Counted from the first letter of the stretch, positions 50,495 to 60,479 are shown. The stretch is DNA of 64,000 bases from Micromonosporaceae bacterium KJ-029 (GCA_005402585.1 BIFP01000020.1:235156-299155), one strand, 5' to 3'. Translations and numbers: made by a program. The notes: generated from the sequence alone by a model not told the origin.

Positions 50495-51214
50495 ATGCCT
50501 CTTGTTCGTCTGCTGCCTGAGCGCTGGCAGAAGTTCATCCACGAGGCGCTCAAATTCGGCCTGGTCGGCGGCGTCAACACGGTCATCAATTACGCCGTGT
50601 TCAACGCGCTCGCACTCACCGTTTTTGTCGACGGGCAACTGAAGGCGACGGTTGTCGCGACGGTGGTGGCGACGGTCACGTCGTACCTTATGAATCGGCA
50701 CTGGACGTACCGGGATCGCCCGAAATCGGCCATGCAGCGGGAATACGCCCTGTTCTTCCTTTTCAACGGGGTTGGCCTGCTGATCGAACTCGGGGTCCTC
50801 GCCGCGGCCAAGTACGGACTGGGCGTCACCGGCCTACTGGCGCTGAACATCGCCAAGACCGGTGGTGTGGTGCTGGCGACGCTGTTCCGCTTCTGGTCGT
50901 ACCGCACCTTCGTCTTCCAGCCCGCGGCGCCCGCCGAGGCCGGACAGAGCTGGAACGGCCTGCCGCGCGACGAGTGGGACACGATGGCCGAGATGGACCC
51001 GGTGGCCGAACTCGCCGAATCCCTCACCGAGCTGGAGGAAGAGGAGCCACCGGTCGCCCGACCCGGCGTGACCACCCAGCCGCCGGTCCAGCCCCGGCCC
51101 GCGCCGATGAGCGCCGAGGCCGAGCTGGCGGCGGCGCTGGACAAGGAACTGGAGGCCGAACTGGCCGCCCAGCTCCAGCCCGCCCCGGCTCCCCGTCGCT
51201 TCCGCCGCCGTTGA
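50495..51214 (+). CDS. GtrA-like membrane protein 2 with acidic tail
   Basis: 239 aa. Residues 1-140 are the four-helix GtrA domain (ALKFGLVGGVNTVINYAVF, LMNRHWTYRDR, REYALFFLFNGVGLL, FRFWSYRTFVF), clearly related to the preceding gene. The C-terminal ~100 residues are Glu/Pro/Ala-rich (AELAESLTELEEEEPP, AELAAALDKELEAELAAQLQ) and end in Arg; such a tail is absent from gene 1. It could mediate a protein contact in the cytoplasm. Confidence 0.9.
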   Translation: MPLVRLLPERWQKFIHEALKFGLVGGVNTVINYAVFNALALTVFVDGQLKATVVATVVATVTSYLMNRHWTYRDRPKSAMQREYALFFLFNGVGLLIELGVLAAAKYGLGVTGLLALNIAKTGGVVLATLFRFWSYRTFVFQPAAPAEAGQSWNGLPRDEWDTMAEMDPVAELAESLTELEEEEPPVARPGVTTQPPVQPRPAPMSAEAELAAALDKELEAELAAQLQPAPAPRRFRRR

Positions 51215-51318
51215 GTGGGCCGTCGGGAAACCCGGCGAGGTTCCCGACAGTCGCTGAGCACGACCCGCCCGCCAGCCGTGACTGGCGGGCGTTTCCATGC
51301 CGGGGCCGGCCGGAGCGG

Positions 51319-51876
51319 TCAGGCCCCGCTCTTGTTGTCGCGCTCGGCCAGGATCTCGCGCAGCTCGCCGTCGCCCAGCGAGTGCTTGTCGTGGAACGCC
51401 TCGACGAGCTCGTACAGCTTCGTCTGGACCCGGTCCACCTTCGGTACGTCGGGCAGCACGGACTGCCCCCGCTCGCCGGCGGACTCGATGGTGAGCGTGC
51501 CGTAGCCCAGCAGGCGCCCGATGAACTGCTGGTTCATCGAGTGGTCGTTGACCCGGCTGAGCGGGATGTCCCGCCGCTCCCGGGAGAACACCCCGTGCTG
51601 GAGCACCACTCGCTCGTTGGTGAACAGAAAGTGCGTGGTACGCCAGGAGACGTACGGCCACACCGACAGCACCAGCACGGCCAGCACCGCCAAGCCGCCG
51701 ATCACGGCGAGCGTGATCGAGCCGCCCCCGCCCGACGGAAGAAACAGGATGCCGGCCGCCACCGCGGCGATGGCGAGCACCAGCACCGCCACCGGCCGGA
51801 TCAGGGCCTTCCAGTGCGGGTGCAGGTGCAGCACGACGTGCTCGTCCTCGGTGAGCACGTCCTCGGGGAACGCCAC
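51319..51876 (-). CDS. PH domain (YdbS-like) membrane protein
   Basis: 185 aa, GTG start with GAGGAGG upstream. Two membrane helices (about 25-50 and 55-75) followed by a bacterial PH domain (FLFTNERVVLQHGVFSRERRDIPLSRVNDH) and a helical tail. Function of bPH2 proteins is unknown. Downstream of birA on the same strand, gap 84 nt. Confidence 0.88.
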   Translation of the reverse strand: MAFPEDVLTEDEHVVLHLHPHWKALIRPVAVLVLAIAAVAAGILFLPSGGGGSITLAVIGGLAVLAVLVLSVWPYVSWRTTHFLFTNERVVLQHGVFSRERRDIPLSRVNDHSMNQQFIGRLLGYGTLTIESAGERGQSVLPDVPKVDRVQTKLYELVEAFHDKHSLGDGELREILAERDNKSGA

Positions 51877-51960
51877 GGAAACCTCCTCGCAGAAGGGACG
51901 GGCAGACCGTAACCTCCCACCGCCACCCCCTCACATCCGCCACGCGGCCGACCCCACGGG

Positions 51961-52836
51961 TCAGCGAAGGTGACGGATGTCGGCAGCGGTGAGGACCTGC
52001 TCGCCGGTGGGAGTGGTGAGCAGGAGGTGGCCGTCGGGGTCCACGCCGGTGGCGGTGCCGGTGAGTTCGCTGCCGTCGGGTAGCAGCGCCCGCACCTCCC
52101 GGCCGATCGTGCCGCACGCCGGCAGGTACGCGTCCCGCAGGCCGCTGGCCGCCGCGTCCCCGCCGGCACCGCGCCACCGGGCGTACCAGTCGGCGACCGA
52201 ACGGAGCAGGGCGCGCAGCAGCGGATCCCGGTCGGTGGCCGCGGCACCGGCCAGTCGCAGCGAGGTGGCCGGCAGGCCGGTCGGATGCTCCGGCAGCTCG
52301 TCGGCGCGCAGCGTGACGTTCAGCCCGATGCCGAGCACGACCGCCGGGGGATCGCCCGGCCCGGGGCCGGGCACCGCCTCGGCCAGGATCCCGGCGCATT
52401 TGGCCCCGGCGATCAGCAGGTCGTTCGGCCATTTCAGGGTCGCGTCCAGCTCGGCCAGCCGGGTCACCGCCTCGACCAACGCCACGCCGGCCAGCAGCGG
52501 CAGCCAGCCGTACGCCGCAGGTGCCACCGGCGGCCAACCACGGTCCGGCACGGCTTCACCGGGCCGGAGCAGCACGCTGGTGGCGATGCCGGCACGCGGC
52601 GGCGACTGCCAGACCCGCCCGCGCCGCCCCCGCCCCGCAGTCTGCCGCTCGGCGACCACGACCAGGCCCTCCGGCTCCCCGTCCCGGGCCGCCTCGGCGA
52701 CGTCGGCGTTGGTGGAACCGGTCTCGACCCGCAGTTCCAGGCGCGACCACGGGCCGTACGGCGCGACCAGCGCCCGGCGCAGCCGCGCCGTCGACAGTGG
52801 CGGACGATCGAGATCGGTGTACGGCGAACCCGGCAT
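51961..52836 (-). CDS. birA: Biotin--[acetyl-CoA-carboxylase] ligase
   Basis: 291 aa, monofunctional type without an N-terminal helix-turn-helix. Ligase motifs: ETGSTNADVAEAARDG, AERQTAGRGRRGRVWQSPP (biotin loop GRGRRGR), TLKWPNDLLI and a small C-terminal SH3-like domain. Attaches biotin to the biotin carrier of acyl-CoA carboxylases; accD is divergently transcribed 75 bp away. ATG at 52836 follows a TAGGCT box by 6 nt. Confidence 0.95.
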   Translation of the reverse strand: MPGSPYTDLDRPPLSTARLRRALVAPYGPWSRLELRVETGSTNADVAEAARDGEPEGLVVVAERQTAGRGRRGRVWQSPPRAGIATSVLLRPGEAVPDRGWPPVAPAAYGWLPLLAGVALVEAVTRLAELDATLKWPNDLLIAGAKCAGILAEAVPGPGPGDPPAVVLGIGLNVTLRADELPEHPTGLPATSLRLAGAAATDRDPLLRALLRSVADWYARWRGAGGDAAASGLRDAYLPACGTIGREVRALLPDGSELTGTATGVDPDGHLLLTTPTGEQVLTAADIRHLR

Positions 52837-52842
52837 CCCGCC

Positions 52843-52848
52843 AGCCTA
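52843..52848 (-). promoter_or_regulatory. Putative -10 box of birA
   Basis: TAGGCT (minus strand), 6 nt before the birA ATG; back to back with the accD promoter. Confidence 0.5.
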
Positions 52849-52899
52849 CGGGTGCGGCACTGAGGCGAACTGCACACCGACGGTGACCTGAACCATCGT

Positions 52900-52905
52900 T
52901 ATATT
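52900..52905 (+). promoter_or_regulatory. Putative -10 box of accD
   Basis: TATATT, 6 nt before GTG at 52912, in a short AT-rich island; no ribosome-binding site in the spacer. Confidence 0.55.
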
Positions 52906-52911
52906 CCCTGA

Positions 52912-54495
<1,584 letters not shown>

Positions 54496-54497
54496 GT

Positions 54498-54554
54498 GTA
54501 AGGAGGGGCCCCTTGTTAACGCCTGGTGCATAGGAAGGGGCCCCTTTTAACGCC
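54498..54554. repeat. Paired GGGGCCCC repeat, family B copy 2 (behind accD)
   Basis: Double unit like that behind ppc: GTAAGGAGGGGCCCCTTGTT and then AGGAAGGGGCCCCTTTTAAC, linked by TGGTGCAT. It starts 2 nt after the accD stop and ends 9 nt before the convergent gene's stop. Confidence 0.82.
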
Positions 54555-54563
54555 TACGGGGCG

Positions 54564-55445
54564 TCAGCAGGGCGGGTTGGCCGCGACGCACATCCGCTTC
54601 GCGGCCACCACCGCCAGTCGACGCAGTTCCGAGTCGGTCCCCCAACTTGCCGTGTTGAAGACCGTGACCAGGTCGCCGAGGCGCACAACCGCCATGGTGA
54701 ACAGTGCGGTCGGGCCGCCAAGCACCTCGCCCCTCGCGTCGTCCCGGCGGGTCTCGAGGATCGAGTGCCGGATCAGCACCGACTCGTCCCCGGCGAATCC
54801 CCTGTCCACCACCTCCCAGCGCTGCCGCTGGAAGAGGTCGGCCCACTCGTCCGGCGCGATCAGGCGACTCTGGACGTTGCCCCAGTCGAGACAAGGCTTG
54901 ATCCGCCGTTCGATGCCAGCGAAAAACGTCCGTTCAAGCTCAGGGCCGATGCGGTAGACGTCCTGAATGAGCTGGGTCGATCTGTCCCACCCTGATGTTG
55001 AATCGTCCTCGACCGGTGGATTCCGCCGCAGCAGCTGCGAGCGGGAGTAGCGGGACGTCTCCCAGGCCGGCGATATTCCTCTCTCCTCCAGGCATTGGGT
55101 CCACACCGGTTCGATCTTGATCGGCTCGCCAAAGCCGGCCTGAGTGAACGGCGCGTCGACCCGCGTCGGCATGTCCTCCGGTTGCAGCAGCGCCTCGAGT
55201 GGGATCTCCACCCGGGCCCTCGGGGAGTTGGTCGACGCGGCCCCCGTAAGCGGATTCCGCTCAGGCAGTGCCGCCACGGCCACCGCCGAGGCCGACATCA
55301 CGACGAGGACGCCGATCGCGGCCCCCGCCGCTCTGAGCCTGCTGCGCCGTCTCGCCACGGCCCGCAGGTCAGCGGTTTCGAGCCAGCGGACGTCCCGCAG
55401 CTCTCGGTTCACAGATTCGACCAGACGCAGATCCTCGTCACGCAC
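54564..55445 (-). CDS. Membrane protein paired with ECF sigma factor
   Basis: 293 aa, GTG start overlapping the sigma factor stop by 8 nt. A short cytoplasmic N-terminus (VESVNRELRDVRWLETADLR) precedes one membrane helix (about 40-60) and a 230-residue external domain with Cys in WTQCLEERG, KPCLDWG and KRMCVAANPPC. The place and layout suggest an anti-sigma or accessory signalling factor, but no zinc-binding anti-sigma motif is present. Confidence 0.75.
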   Translation of the reverse strand: MRDEDLRLVESVNRELRDVRWLETADLRAVARRRSRLRAAGAAIGVLVVMSASAVAVAALPERNPLTGAASTNSPRARVEIPLEALLQPEDMPTRVDAPFTQAGFGEPIKIEPVWTQCLEERGISPAWETSRYSRSQLLRRNPPVEDDSTSGWDRSTQLIQDVYRIGPELERTFFAGIERRIKPCLDWGNVQSRLIAPDEWADLFQRQRWEVVDRGFAGDESVLIRHSILETRRDDARGEVLGGPTALFTMAVVRLGDLVTVFNTASWGTDSELRRLAVVAAKRMCVAANPPC

Positions 55446-55938
55446 CGGTGATCTCCTCCAGATCCGAGACGGCGAGCAGCCCGGCGAGCGCGGCGCGCCC
55501 CCGGGAGAGTCGGGCCTTGACGGTGCCGACCGGGGCTGCGGTCTGCCGCGCCACCTCGGCGACCGGCAGGCCGACCAGGTAGTACAGCGCGATCGCGACG
55601 CGCTGTTCCTCGGGCAGGCGGCGCAGCGCGGCGACCACCTCGACGGTCTCGGTGCCCGGGCCGGGGACGCTCTCGACCGCGCCGTGCCGCACGTACGCCC
55701 GGGCCCGGCTGCGCAGGCTGCGCCAGCGGCTCACCGCGAGCCGGCTGGCCACCACCCGGACCCACGCCTCGGGGTCGTCGTACCGGCTCACCGTGGACCA
55801 GCGCTGCCACGCCCGGATGAACGCCTCCTGTACGGCGTCCTGGGCTTCGGCAAGGTCACCGGTCAGCACGTAGACGAAACCGAGCAGCCGTTGGCGGCTA
55901 CCCCGGTAGAACTCGTCGAACCCGTCGACGTCCGGCAC
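55438..55938 (-). CDS. ECF (SigE-family) RNA polymerase sigma factor
   Basis: 166 aa. Region 2: FDEFYRGSRQRLLGFVYVLTGD and AQDAVQEAFIRAWQRW; region 4: LRRLPEEQRVAIALYYL and VAEVARQTAAPVGTVKARLS. GTG at 55938 has GGGAGG upstream. Directs polymerase to an unknown regulon. Coupled to the membrane protein downstream. Confidence 0.93.
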   Translation of the reverse strand: MPDVDGFDEFYRGSRQRLLGFVYVLTGDLAEAQDAVQEAFIRAWQRWSTVSRYDDPEAWVRVVASRLAVSRWRSLRSRARAYVRHGAVESVPGPGTETVEVVAALRRLPEEQRVAIALYYLVGLPVAEVARQTAAPVGTVKARLSRGRAALAGLLAVSDLEEITGA

Positions 55939-56028
55939 CTGCTACCTCCCTGAGGGTCGTAGAGGACACGCACCGGGCGGTGGGTACGGTTGCCGGCGCA
56001 CCGGCCGGATCCGGCGGACGCCACGCAC

Positions 56029-56772
56029 CTACCAGGTGATGCCGATCTCGGCGAGCAGCGGACCGGCCAGCAGCAGGCCACCCGCCACCAGGACGGCGAA
56101 ATTGACCAGGCCGAAGAGGACAACCCAGAAGAACGCCGGCAGGCCGGTGATGCCGCCCAACTGGTCGGCGTCGGACGCCGGCATCCCGCCCCGGGACCGC
56201 AGCCGTTGCAGCTCCACCACCGGGCGTACGCCGCCGAGCAGCAGAAACCACACTCCGGTCCAGGCGAAGGCGGCCTGCACCTGCGGACTGGCGTACCACG
56301 AGACGGCGAGCACGGTACCGCCGGTGACCAGCACCGAGAGCACCCCGAAGACGTTGCGGATCATGATCAGCATGGCCAGCAGCAGAGCCACCGCGATCCA
56401 GAGCAGCAGCGTGATCCGGTTCCCGGCGAGCAGCCACGCCCCGCCCAGACCCACCAGGGGCGGGGCGACGTAGCCGGCGAGCAGGGTGAGCACCATCCCC
56501 GGGCCGGTGGGCCGCCCGGCGGAGAGCGTCAGCCCCGACGTGTCCGAGTGCAGCCGGATGCCGCGCAGCTTGCGCCCGGTGAGCAGGGCGGCCAACGCGT
56601 GGCCGCCCTCGTGCGCGATGGTGATCGCGTTGCGGGCGATCCGCCACGGCAACCGGGTGGAGACCACCAGCAGCGCGACCAGGCCGGTCAGTAGCACCAG
56701 CAGCGGGGGCGGTTCGGGCTGCGCGCCGAGCAGGCGGTCCCAGAATCCGGTCAGGCCCTCGATCGACACCAT
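56029..56772 (-). CDS. M50-family membrane metallopeptidase-like protein
   Basis: 247 aa, about six to seven membrane helices. AITIAHEGGHALAALLTGRK carries the HExxH zinc motif at about residues 54-58. A downstream acidic residue as third ligand may lie in the C-terminal half (SRGGMPASDADQLGG). Members of this group (DUF3377/M50B-like) are common in actinomycetes with unknown substrates. ATG at 56772 lies 8 nt behind TAGGCT. Confidence 0.85.
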   Translation of the reverse strand: MVSIEGLTGFWDRLLGAQPEPPPLLVLLTGLVALLVVSTRLPWRIARNAITIAHEGGHALAALLTGRKLRGIRLHSDTSGLTLSAGRPTGPGMVLTLLAGYVAPPLVGLGGAWLLAGNRITLLLWIAVALLLAMLIMIRNVFGVLSVLVTGGTVLAVSWYASPQVQAAFAWTGVWFLLLGGVRPVVELQRLRSRGGMPASDADQLGGITGLPAFFWVVLFGLVNFAVLVAGGLLLAGPLLAEIGITW

Positions 56773-56849
56773 GGGGCGCGAGCCTACCGCCCGCGTCCGG
56801 CGTCGGTCCCGGGCCAACCGCCCGTATCGTGTGAGACTGACCGGGTGGC

Positions 56850-56938
56850 GATCGGATCGGGAGGTGAACGCCGGTGAGTGCGGCCCCCTGGAGGGCCGGG
56901 GAGGCGTTCACCCGTTCCGTTGGCAGGTCGATCCGATC
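56850..56938. repeat. Nested three-tier inverted repeat upstream of the GH25 gene
   Basis: Outer arms GATCGGATCG (56850-56859) and CGATCCGATC (56929-56938); middle arms GGTGAACGCC (56863-56872) and GGCGTTCACC (56903-56912); inner CGGCCC/GGGCCG (56881-56886/56893-56898). All arms are perfect. The 89-nt RNA could fold into one long stem with side loops. Confidence 0.7.
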
Positions 56939-57034
56939 ACGGTGTGTTGATCGCCAGGTAGGCGCGCACCATAAACATCGCATCGAAAGTTTTCTTTATC
57001 CCTCTTGCCATGGCGGGCATTCACCTTCAAAGAT

Positions 57035-57052
57035 GACTGTCTATCGACAGTC
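57035..57052 (+). promoter_or_regulatory. GACTGTC dyad next to GH25 start
   Basis: GACTGTC-TATC-GACAGTC, a perfect 7-bp dyad ending 6 nt before the AGGAGG ribosome-binding site. Upstream, AAAGTTTTCTTT (56986-56997) sits in an AT-rich promoter-like stretch. The dyad may be an operator or an RNA hairpin in the leader. Confidence 0.5.
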
Positions 57053-57068
57053 GTCTCAGGAGGACGCC

Positions 57069-57824
57069 ATGAGTCGGACCAGATCATCGCTGCGCCGGCT
57101 GACCGCCGCCGCGCTCACCGTGCTCGCGACCGCCGCCGCCGGGCTCGTCGCCACCGCGACCCCGGCCGCCGCGGCAACCGTGCCGGGCATCGACGTCTCC
57201 AACTGGCAGGGCGCCATCAACTGGACGAGCGTCCGCAACGCCGGCATCCAGTTCGCCTACATCAAGGCCACCGAGGGTACGAGCTACAAGGACCCGAGGT
57301 TCAACACCAACTACGTCGCCGCGTACAACGCGGGGGTGATCCGAGGGGCGTACCACTTCGCCCGGCCGAACATCTCCTCCGGCGCGGTCCAGGCGAACTA
57401 CCTGGCGTCCAACGGCGGCGCCTGGTCGGCCGACAGCCGCACCCTCCCGGCGGCGCTGGACCTGGAGGGGAACCCGTACGCCGGTGGCTACTGCTACGGC
57501 CTGAGCACCACCGGTATGCGCAACTGGGTGCAGGACTTCCTCAACACCTACCGCTCGCGCACCGGCCGCTACGCGGTCATCTACACCACCACCAGTTGGT
57601 GGAACCAGTGCACCGGCAGCTGGACCGGCCCTTGGGCCAACCACCCGCTGTGGGTCGCCCGCTGGGCGTCCACGGTGGGCACCCTGCCGGCCGGCGCGCC
57701 GTTCTGGAGCTTCTGGCAGTACACCGACTCGGGCAGTGTCTCCGGCATCAGTGGCGCGGTCGACCGAAACTACTGGAACGGTGACCGCAACCGGCTGATC
57801 GCCCTGGCCAACAACACCGCCTGA
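57069..57824 (+). CDS. Secreted GH25 lysozyme
   Basis: 251 aa, ATG at 57069 with AGGAGG upstream. Signal peptide of about 36 residues ending in PAAAA. The GH25 (Chalaropsis-type) muramidase domain fills the rest: GIDVSNWQGAINW, FAYIKATEGTSYKDP, GAYHFARP, ALDLEGNPYAGG (acidic catalytic residues) and FWQYTDSGSVSG. Cleaves peptidoglycan between MurNAc and GlcNAc. A strong terminator follows. Confidence 0.95.
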   Translation: MSRTRSSLRRLTAAALTVLATAAAGLVATATPAAAATVPGIDVSNWQGAINWTSVRNAGIQFAYIKATEGTSYKDPRFNTNYVAAYNAGVIRGAYHFARPNISSGAVQANYLASNGGAWSADSRTLPAALDLEGNPYAGGYCYGLSTTGMRNWVQDFLNTYRSRTGRYAVIYTTTSWWNQCTGSWTGPWANHPLWVARWASTVGTLPAGAPFWSFWQYTDSGSVSGISGAVDRNYWNGDRNRLIALANNTA

Positions 57825-57832
57825 CGTACGCC

Positions 57833-57884
57833 GTGGCGGCGGGCCGGCGTCCCTGCTCGGGAGCGGACGCCGGCCCGCCGCCAC
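57833..57884. terminator. Very strong bidirectional hairpin
   Basis: Perfect 20-bp arms (57833-57852 and 57865-57884, GTGGCGGCGGGCCGGCGTCC and complement) with a 12-nt loop, between the GH25 stop and the convergent small gene's stop (57922). Confidence 0.9.
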
Positions 57885-57921
57885 GCCGGCCTCGTCCATC
57901 GCCCTGACGCGATGCGCCGGC

Positions 57922-58158
57922 TCAGGCCCACCGTCGCGTGGCGAGCGTGACCGGCACGGGCACGGCACCACGGCGCGCAACATTGCCCCGGCGGGTGAGA
58001 TTCCATCCGGCGTACGCGGCCCCGGCGAGCGTCCCGACGCTTACCAGCGTGGCCAGCACCGCGACACCGACGCTGGCGAGCAGCAGTACGACGTTGCCGA
58101 GCACGACGAGAGTCCACAGTGCCAGCCGGGGCCGGAAATCCCTTCCTCGGCAACCCAT
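57922..58158 (-). CDS. Small membrane protein, unknown
   Basis: 78 aa from ATG at 58158 with AGGAGG 7 nt upstream. One long or two short membrane helices (about 12-55) and a basic C-terminus (NVARRGAVPVPVTLATRRWA). No domain recognised. It follows the kinase gene by about 60 nt on the same strand. Confidence 0.65.
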   Translation of the reverse strand: MGCRGRDFRPRLALWTLVVLGNVVLLLASVGVAVLATLVSVGTLAGAAYAGWNLTRRGNVARRGAVPVPVTLATRRWA

Positions 58159-58219
58159 CTCGGGCCTCCTTCCGTCGTCGGAGATCACTTACCCCGGACG
58201 GCTGAGGTCCATGCGCCGA

Positions 58220-60388
58220 TCAGTTCCGGCGGTCCGGCACGAACTCGCGGAAGATCATCTCGAAGTTGTCGAGTTGGGCTTCCCAGTCCTTGTTCGGCAC
58301 CTCCCAGCGGAGGGCGAAGCCCCGGTTGCTGGCGGTGACGAAGCCCCGGTTGCGGACCCGGAGCTGGGTGCCGTCGCGGGTCTGCAGCCAGTCCCAGTCG
58401 GCGCAGGTCCGCCACTGGCAGTCGAACGACCTGATGTCGATGTACTGGTAGTTCTGTACGCCACGGACGTTCTTCCGCGCAGGCTCGATCGCCTTCCAGG
58501 CCTTGGCCGCGTCCTTCCCCGGCCTGTCGGTGCGGTCGATGGTCAGTTCGCTGACACCGTTCGGCTCCCGGTACTTGACCCAGGTGCTGCCCGAGCTGCG
58601 CCGCCAACCGTCGGGTACCGCCACCTTGAAACCCACCGGATCGTTGCGCAACGTCCAGCCGGCGGGCAGGCCACCGGCCGTCTCTGACGGGCTGGGCGAG
58701 GTGGACGGGCTGGGCGCGGCGGAGGTCGGTGACGGCGAGGCGGACGCGGAGGCCGTAGACGTTGACGGTACGCCGGCCGTGTTGGCCGCGCCCTCCGGAA
58801 CCTCGCCGTCACCCCCGTCACGGTTGGTGAGCAGCGGCACCGCCACCACCAGGCCGACCAGCAACAGGACGACCAGGGCGCCGACGAGCACTGCCCGCCG
58901 GGTCCGCTCCGATCGCAGCTTGCCGGCGGTGAAGACGGAACCGCGGGCCAGCGCCGGGCTCACCGGCGCCGACGGCATGACGGAGGTCGGCTGCGGGACG
59001 GCCCGGTTGACGTCGCCCGCCGGTGGCGGCGGACCGACCTGGCGGGTCGGCTCGGCGTCCGGGGTGGACGCCGAGCGATCGACCTTCGCGGTCAGCTCGT
59101 CCGACGCCGCGGCGGCATCCGACGCCGCAGGCCTGCCCGTCGTGGCGGCGCCCGATTCGGTCGGCTCGGCCGTCGCAGCCCCACCGGCGGTTCCCGAACC
59201 CGTGGCGGTGGCGCTCGGCCCGGCGTCGACCACCGAAGTCTCCGAGGCGGTTCCGGCCGCGTCCACCTTCGTGGTCGGCGCGGCATCCGAGCCCGTGGCG
59301 GGGACGGTGACCTGCGCCGTCGGGGCGGCGTCCGGGACCGGCGGGTTGCTGGTCGACGGATCCTGGGTGGAGCCGACCGCCGCCGCTGCGGCGGCACCCG
59401 CGACGAAGGGGCCGGCGGCGGGTGGCGTACGCGGCGCGGGCGGGGTCGCCGGCGTGGCCGGCTGCTCCCCGGACGGGCGCGGCGTCGGCACCACCGGTGG
59501 GCGCGGCTCGCGCGGACCGTTCGGCCCCGGCCGGCGTACGCCGTCGAGCAGCGAGATGCCCCGGGACCGCCGGCCACCGGCGCGACGCAGCATGCGCTCG
59601 GCCGACTCAGCGGTGATCCGTTCCTGGGGATCCTTGCGGAGCAGGCCGTTGAGCACCTGCTTGAGCGGCCCGGCGTTACGCGCCGGCGGCACCGGTTCGG
59701 TGGCGAGCGCGGCCAGGGTGCTGATCGCCGACGGCCGCGCGTACGGGGACTTGCCCTCCACGGCGGCATAGAGGGTGGCGCCCAGCGACCACAGGTCGGC
59801 CTCCGGCCCGGCGGTGCCGTCCCGGGCCCGCTCCGGCGAGATGTACGCCGGCGAACCGAGCACCATGCCGGTACGGGTGACGTTCGGGTCACCGGGGATC
59901 GTGGCCAGGCCGAAGTCGGTCAGCACCACCCGGCCGTCATTGCCGAGCAGCACGTTGCCGGGCTTGACGTCGCGGTGCATGATCCCGGCCTTGTGCGCGG
60001 CCTTCAAGGCGTTCAGCACGCCCAGCCCGATCTCGACGGCACGGGCCGGCGACACCGGACCGTCCGCCGCGATGGCGTCCTGCAACGACCGGGACGCCAC
60101 GTACTCCATGACGATCCACGGGTCACCGTCGGTGCGGAGCACGTCGAAGATGCGTACGACGTTGATGTTGTTGAGCCGGGCGATGGCCCGCGCCTCGCGC
60201 AGTGAGCGTTCCCGCATCTCGCGGCGCTCGTCGTCGGTCAGACCCGGCGGCGGGACGAGTTCCTTGATCGCGACGTCGCGGTGCAGCACCTCGTCGCGCG
60301 CCTTCCATACCCGACCCATGCCGCCCTGACCGAGCGGCGAGATGAGCCGGTACCGGTCGGCGACAAGTTGGGGGGAAGCGTCTGACAT
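58220..60388 (-). CDS. Ser/Thr protein kinase, PknB type
   Basis: 722 aa. Kinase domain at residues about 13-270: glycine loop LGQGGMGRVWKA, Lys42 (DVAIKEL), Asp140 in MHRDVKPGN, Asp158 in TDFG, GSPAYISPERA. A Pro/Ala/Thr-rich linker of about 220 residues with repeated DAAPT/ATGSDA-like steps follows, then one membrane helix (about 530-555) and an external domain of about 130 residues with two Cys (FDCQWRTCADWDW). No PASTA repeats are present, so the sensed ligand is unknown. ATG at 60388 is 7 nt behind TACCGT. Confidence 0.93.
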   Translation of the reverse strand: MSDASPQLVADRYRLISPLGQGGMGRVWKARDEVLHRDVAIKELVPPPGLTDDERREMRERSLREARAIARLNNINVVRIFDVLRTDGDPWIVMEYVASRSLQDAIAADGPVSPARAVEIGLGVLNALKAAHKAGIMHRDVKPGNVLLGNDGRVVLTDFGLATIPGDPNVTRTGMVLGSPAYISPERARDGTAGPEADLWSLGATLYAAVEGKSPYARPSAISTLAALATEPVPPARNAGPLKQVLNGLLRKDPQERITAESAERMLRRAGGRRSRGISLLDGVRRPGPNGPREPRPPVVPTPRPSGEQPATPATPPAPRTPPAAGPFVAGAAAAAAVGSTQDPSTSNPPVPDAAPTAQVTVPATGSDAAPTTKVDAAGTASETSVVDAGPSATATGSGTAGGAATAEPTESGAATTGRPAASDAAAASDELTAKVDRSASTPDAEPTRQVGPPPPAGDVNRAVPQPTSVMPSAPVSPALARGSVFTAGKLRSERTRRAVLVGALVVLLLVGLVVAVPLLTNRDGGDGEVPEGAANTAGVPSTSTASASASPSPTSAAPSPSTSPSPSETAGGLPAGWTLRNDPVGFKVAVPDGWRRSSGSTWVKYREPNGVSELTIDRTDRPGKDAAKAWKAIEPARKNVRGVQNYQYIDIRSFDCQWRTCADWDWLQTRDGTQLRVRNRGFVTASNRGFALRWEVPNKDWEAQLDNFEMIFREFVPDRRN

Positions 60389-60395
60389 CGCTGAG

Positions 60396-60401
60396 ACGGT
60401 A
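60396..60401 (-). promoter_or_regulatory. Putative -10 box of kinase gene
   Basis: TACCGT (minus strand), 7 nt before the ATG; no ribosome-binding site in the spacer. Confidence 0.45.
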
Positions 60402-60467
60402 CCCGGCAGCGCTGACGGTCACACCGCCGGCACGCCACTGTGCGACGAAGGTCAAGCTCACATTGCG

Positions 60468-60473
60468 TACGCT
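60468..60473 (+). promoter_or_regulatory. Putative -10 box of accE
   Basis: TACGCT, 6 nt before ATG at 60480. Confidence 0.5.
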
Positions 60474-60479
60474 GAGAGT

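Noticed and set aside
56820..57068. c-di-AMP (ydaO-type) riboswitch before GH25
   Set aside because: Such riboswitches precede wall hydrolases in actinomycetes, but the expected conserved segments were not found; only the nested inverted repeat is reported.
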